64,000 bases of DNA, from assembly GCF_949987535.1 (NCBI RefSeq), contig NC_080066.1, forward strand, positions 93,329,600 through 93,393,599. Reading direction: 5' to 3'. The DNA comes from Balaenoptera acutorostrata. Its lineage: Eukaryota > Chordata > Mammalia > Artiodactyla > Balaenopteridae. The notes beneath the pieces are model-generated. The model saw only the letters and a program-made list of their open reading frames with translations. It ran no database searches and was not told the origin of the DNA. Both the position numbers and the translations under genes were made by a program. Below are positions 60,545 to 64,000 of the stretch, piece by piece (the stretch's first letter is position 1; every line of letters begins with the position of its first letter).

Positions 60545-60920
60545 CAGAGATTTCTCTGCTCCCAGACCCTTGCTCATGCTGTTCTCTTCCTAGAATGTTT
60601 TCCATGACCCTTTTCATTTGGCCACCTCCCACTCATCCTCAAGGACTCATCTTAGATTTTATTTCCTATGGGAAAGCTTTCCTCCTTATCTCCCATTTCA
60701 GCTAGGGGACCCTCTTATGTGCTTTCATAGCACCATAACATATGCCCTTACTGTTCCACTTATCACACTGCATTGAAAGTGCCTCTTTATTTGTCTGTCT
60801 CCTCCCAGTAGACCACAGATATATCTTGCTCACCATTGTGTTGTACAGTGTTGTGTCTAGCACTGTATAAGCATGTGTCACGCACTCATTAAGTATCTGA
60901 TGAATAAATGAATAAACAGT
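60545..60920 (+). repeat. L2 LINE 3' region
   Basis: CCCTTGCTCATGCTGTTCTC, CTAGAATGTTTTCCATGACC, CTCTTTATTTGTCTGTCTCC and ATCTTGCTCACCATTGTG..GATGAATAAATGAATAAA follow the L2 3' consensus. Confidence 0.85.
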
Positions 60921-61741
60921 GAAGTGTCTGATAAGTAAATGAACAAACTGATGAACAAATGAAGGGTGAGGAGGGGGAGTGTTTAACCCAGAGAAAGAAA
61001 AGACCCAAATATAAGAATAAGGCTAAGGGCTCTGAAGCTGGAGGGATACATTCTATTAGAGAGCATCAGTAATTGGCGGAGTGTCTCATTTTCATCATGC
61101 TACTGACTGTTGTTGGCCCCAGTCTCCTCCACCGTTCAAGTTCAAGACTTGGCAAGAATTATCAAAAATTGATTATGTGCCTAGTTGTGTATTAGGTGTC
61201 CTGGGAATTAAGGTCTCTCCCATAAAGTGCTTGCAGATCAGGCTGGTGCCTTCTGTTGTTATCTAAGTGAAGGGACTACTGAAAAAGATGGGATTAAGAC
61301 ACAGAGCTCCCTTCTAGAATTATTTGATCTATTAAGCAACACCTTTCAGAAATGGTTGTTCAAATGCCTGTAAATCAAACTCACCTAAAAGATGACTCTC
61401 CAACTTGGTGAAGTACCTTGTTCAAAGTCAATTCACCATAGCTATGACCTTTCCCTGGCTTAGCTGTGGAGTGACTTCCCAAGAAGTTAATTTGATATGT
61501 TTTAACAGGACCCTAACATACTGAAACAGTGGGCTAACATCAACAAAAAGAAATGTACTAGCATAATAAGTCTCACATTTAGTTCTAGCAATTGATTGCA
61601 CAAGTAGAAGATAGTGGAGGTCTAGCTTAGTAAAGGAATGCTTGAAATGGGGTTCTAGATATCCACAAATTGAACAATGTAAGTTTCTCTTAAACCAAAT
61701 ACAGGTTTAGGTTTTTTTTAAGGGAACTATAATTTCAGATC
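60921..61741. other. Unrecognised non-coding interval
   Basis: No supported gene. A 61-codon plus frame at 61081-61266 has no known motif. Confidence 0.4.
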
Positions 61742-61757
61742 AAGATTTAATAGCTTT

Positions 61758-62085
61758 GGGACTTCCCTGGTGGCGCAGTGGTTAAGAATCCGCCTGCCAA
61801 TGCAGGGGACACGGGTTCGAGCCCTGGTCTGGGAAGATCCCACATGCCACAGAGCAGCTAAGCCCGTACGCCACAACTACTGAGCCTGCACTCTATAGCC
61901 CGTGAGCCACAACTACTGAGCCCATGTGCCACAACTACTGAAGCCCGCGTGCCTAGAGCCCTTGCTCCGCAACAAGAGAAGCCACCGCAATGAGAAGCCC
62001 ATGCACCACAACGAAAGAGTAGCCCCCGCTCAGCACAACCGGAGAAAGCCCGCGCGCAGCAACAAAGACCCAAAGCAGCCAGAAA

Positions 62086-62132
<47 letters not shown>

Positions 62133-62143
62133 ATATTTTTAAA
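61758..62143 (+). mobile_element. CHR-1-like tRNA-derived SINE, well preserved
   Basis: Head GGGACTTCCCTGGTGGCGCA, A box around TGGCGCAGTGG (61771-61781), perfect B box GGTTCGAGCC (61814-61823), repeated CCACAACTACTGAGCC body and a long (AAAT)n tail (62084-62135). The TSD AAGATTTAATA(G/A)CTTT lies at 61742-61757 and 62144-62159. RNA polymerase III boxes are intact, but current transcription is not implied. Confidence 0.97.
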
Positions 62144-62159
62144 AAGATTTAATAACTTT

Positions 62160-64000
62160 ACTATCTCATAAAGCTGTAATATACTTAGACTATCATGTTC
62201 AGTATGATCTTCTGAGTTAAAGAGCATTAGCAAACCAGAGAATAACACAGGATATTGACCAAGATCTAGAAATAAGTCATGTGAAGATCCAGTCGTAAGA
62301 ATTAGGTATTTAGCTTGGGGAAGGGAAGACGTGGAAGACATGGTATAGTACAGTGTCAGGTATCTGAAGGGGAATCTTGTGGAAGCCTGAGTAGAGGATA
62401 TTTCATTTCCTTCAGAAGCAGAACTAGGATCAGTGGGTTGAACTTACAGGAAGACATTTCTTCTCATTGTCAAAAAGAACTTGCCGCAGTTAACACTATT
62501 CAGAGGTGCAGTGGAGTATGTATGTGAGCTGATGAGCTCTCTGTCACTCAAGTGGAGAGTGGAAAGCCATCGCCCTGAGATCAGGGCTGTATAGTTGTAT
62601 AGGTTGGTTGGTACACAGGGCACCTGGCCAAGGGGGCAACTAAGGCTGAAATCCAGCCAATGCTGCAGTAGCTGTATCATGCATCCTGGCATCAGTCCCC
62701 CAGAGGAAGAGGCATCTTTTTATAGTTCACCAAAAGATACTCCAGGTCTAGCAGATACAGAGAGATTTTCTCATCAGGTGAGAGAACAGTTTAGTAACTG
62801 CTAACTCCCTGCCAACTTTTATCGTTCAAGAAAATAAAGTACAAAAAAAAAAAAATCCAAGCAAACAGATTCCATTTAACCCAAAGGAGCATAATTTAAT
62901 TATGCTTTTCAAAGTATTGATGCATTTGAAGGGCTCCTTAACTCTCTCCACATGACATTCTTTGCTGCGCTGTGCAGGAGGGAATGAGAGGGATGGAGTT
63001 CGGTGGTCTTCCATGCTTATTAGTAAGCTCTCCCAATAACAAGGTGTGAGCTCTGCTACATCCGAGGCATATCCAGTGCCTGTCATATCTTTCTTTGGAG
63101 ATGAAGCACCATTAAAATGTTTTCCACTGAAAATCCTTATATTTAAGTGTAAATTTTTAAAAGCAGGATATAAAATTGTACATATAATATCATATCCACT
63201 CCGCTGCATAGAAATTTTCTTGAATCAAAGACAACAAAATAATAACAGAGATCTACTCTCTGAGGGATGGAATAAGTGGTGAGTTTTATGTATTTTGTAA
63301 ACAGAAAACAAATACTTTAAAACAATCTTTCCTTCACCTTGAAAAATATACATTTTAAGTGTTTCATTTCACCTTATGTCTCCACATATGATATAAGAAG
63401 AAAAACGGTCTCTTCTATTTTAACTTTGCATGACCCAAACTTGTCTATTATACTGAGCTAATGGGTTGGGTCAGTTCGGTGAGTTACCCCTGGTATGTCT
63501 AGGTTGATCGTTGAAGTATAGTAATATCTAGTAGCACAACAGAATTTGAATTTGATTCATCCTCCCACCCTGTCAGCAGATTACTCACCAATGGGATTCA
63601 CACCTTCTACATTCTCAATTCTTTGATTGCATTACTACCACATACTACCAGAACAAAGTACAATTAAAATCTTTGGGGGGAAAAGGACACCTCATCGACT
63701 GAGGAATTGATCCTGGAAATGAACTTCAGAAACAGATGGGGTAAAATGCTATATCCAAGAAGAGTGAGTTTTCCTAGATTCCGTACATACATGTGAAGCA
63801 GGAGAAGGCGTAAGTTGCAAACAGACATCTGATGCAGTACTTTCGACTCCTAAGCTGTGTTCTGTCTCCAGTGCAATGCTGGAAGAGGAGCATTTCAAAG
63901 ACAAAGAATGGAAGCATGAAGCAGTTAGCAAGAGTAAATTGTCTGAACTGCTGGCAGCAGATAGGCCAAGAGCATCAGGCCAGCAACCCAGGGTGTCTCT
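62160..64000. other. Unrecognised non-coding interval to the window end
   Basis: No gene supported. A 127-codon minus frame at 62826-63209 includes a poly-A-derived end and has no known domain. A 13-base A-tract lies at 62842. No repeat family was recognised. Confidence 0.4.

Noticed and set aside
61758..61835. tRNA gene
   Set aside because: A and B boxes are present, but this is the tRNA-derived head of a SINE followed by the SINE body and (AAAT)n tail within a TSD.
62826..63209. 127-codon minus frame as a new gene
   Set aside because: No recognisable domain, no sign of splice or promoter context that I can support, and its end lies in an A-tract. A cross-species coding test would be needed to reopen it.

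Overview
This window is mammalian nuclear DNA, and no host protein-coding gene could be supported in it. It most likely comes from a cetacean. Many tRNA-Glu-like SINEs share a head of the type TTCCCTGGTGGCGCAGTGGTT and an (AAAT)n tail, matching the CHR-1/CHR-2 SINE families of whales, dolphins and hippos. The young L1 elements are of the cetartiodactyl type. I saw no BovB LINE or ruminant-type SINE, which argues against a ruminant. The lineage is inferred from repeat families I recognise, not from a database search.

Layout. 1-5925: a long minus-strand L1 (L1-A) whose 3' end lies outside the window, with a SINE nested in it and an inverted 5' end. 5926-6357: two older L1 ORF2 pieces in scrambled order. 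6358-16740: mostly ancient sequence (MIR, L2) with two CHR SINEs and one small twin-primed L1 tail. 16741-24035: a minus-strand L1 pair, the truncated L1-B abutting the nearly complete L1-C, with a SINE at their junction. 24480-27025: three nested L1s of different age; the youngest, L1-E, is on the plus strand with a clean target-site duplication (TSD). 29405-37416: a decayed plus-strand L1 (L1-F) carrying a MITE, two SINEs and a minus-strand L1 block. 37417-45040: ancient MER5A, MIR-like and Tigger-like relics. 45590-52384: L1-D, a minus-strand L1 of about 6.8 kb with its 5' end but no 3' UTR, flanked by a TSD that a SINE has also used. 52430-64000: L2, MLT1 LTR, six further SINEs, old L1 pieces and unrecognised single-copy sequence.

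The only coding capacity is L1 ORF1 (RNA-binding chaperone) and ORF2 (endonuclease plus reverse transcriptase), and every copy is broken. L1 supplies the machinery that also moves the SINEs, so the window is a layered record of retrotransposition. The most interesting items are a nearly identical tract of about 430 bp shared by L1-C and L1-D, which includes the same premature stop; two 5' inversions; a SINE with a likely 3' transduction; and an 11-bp target site used twice. I found no evidence of a new gene system.
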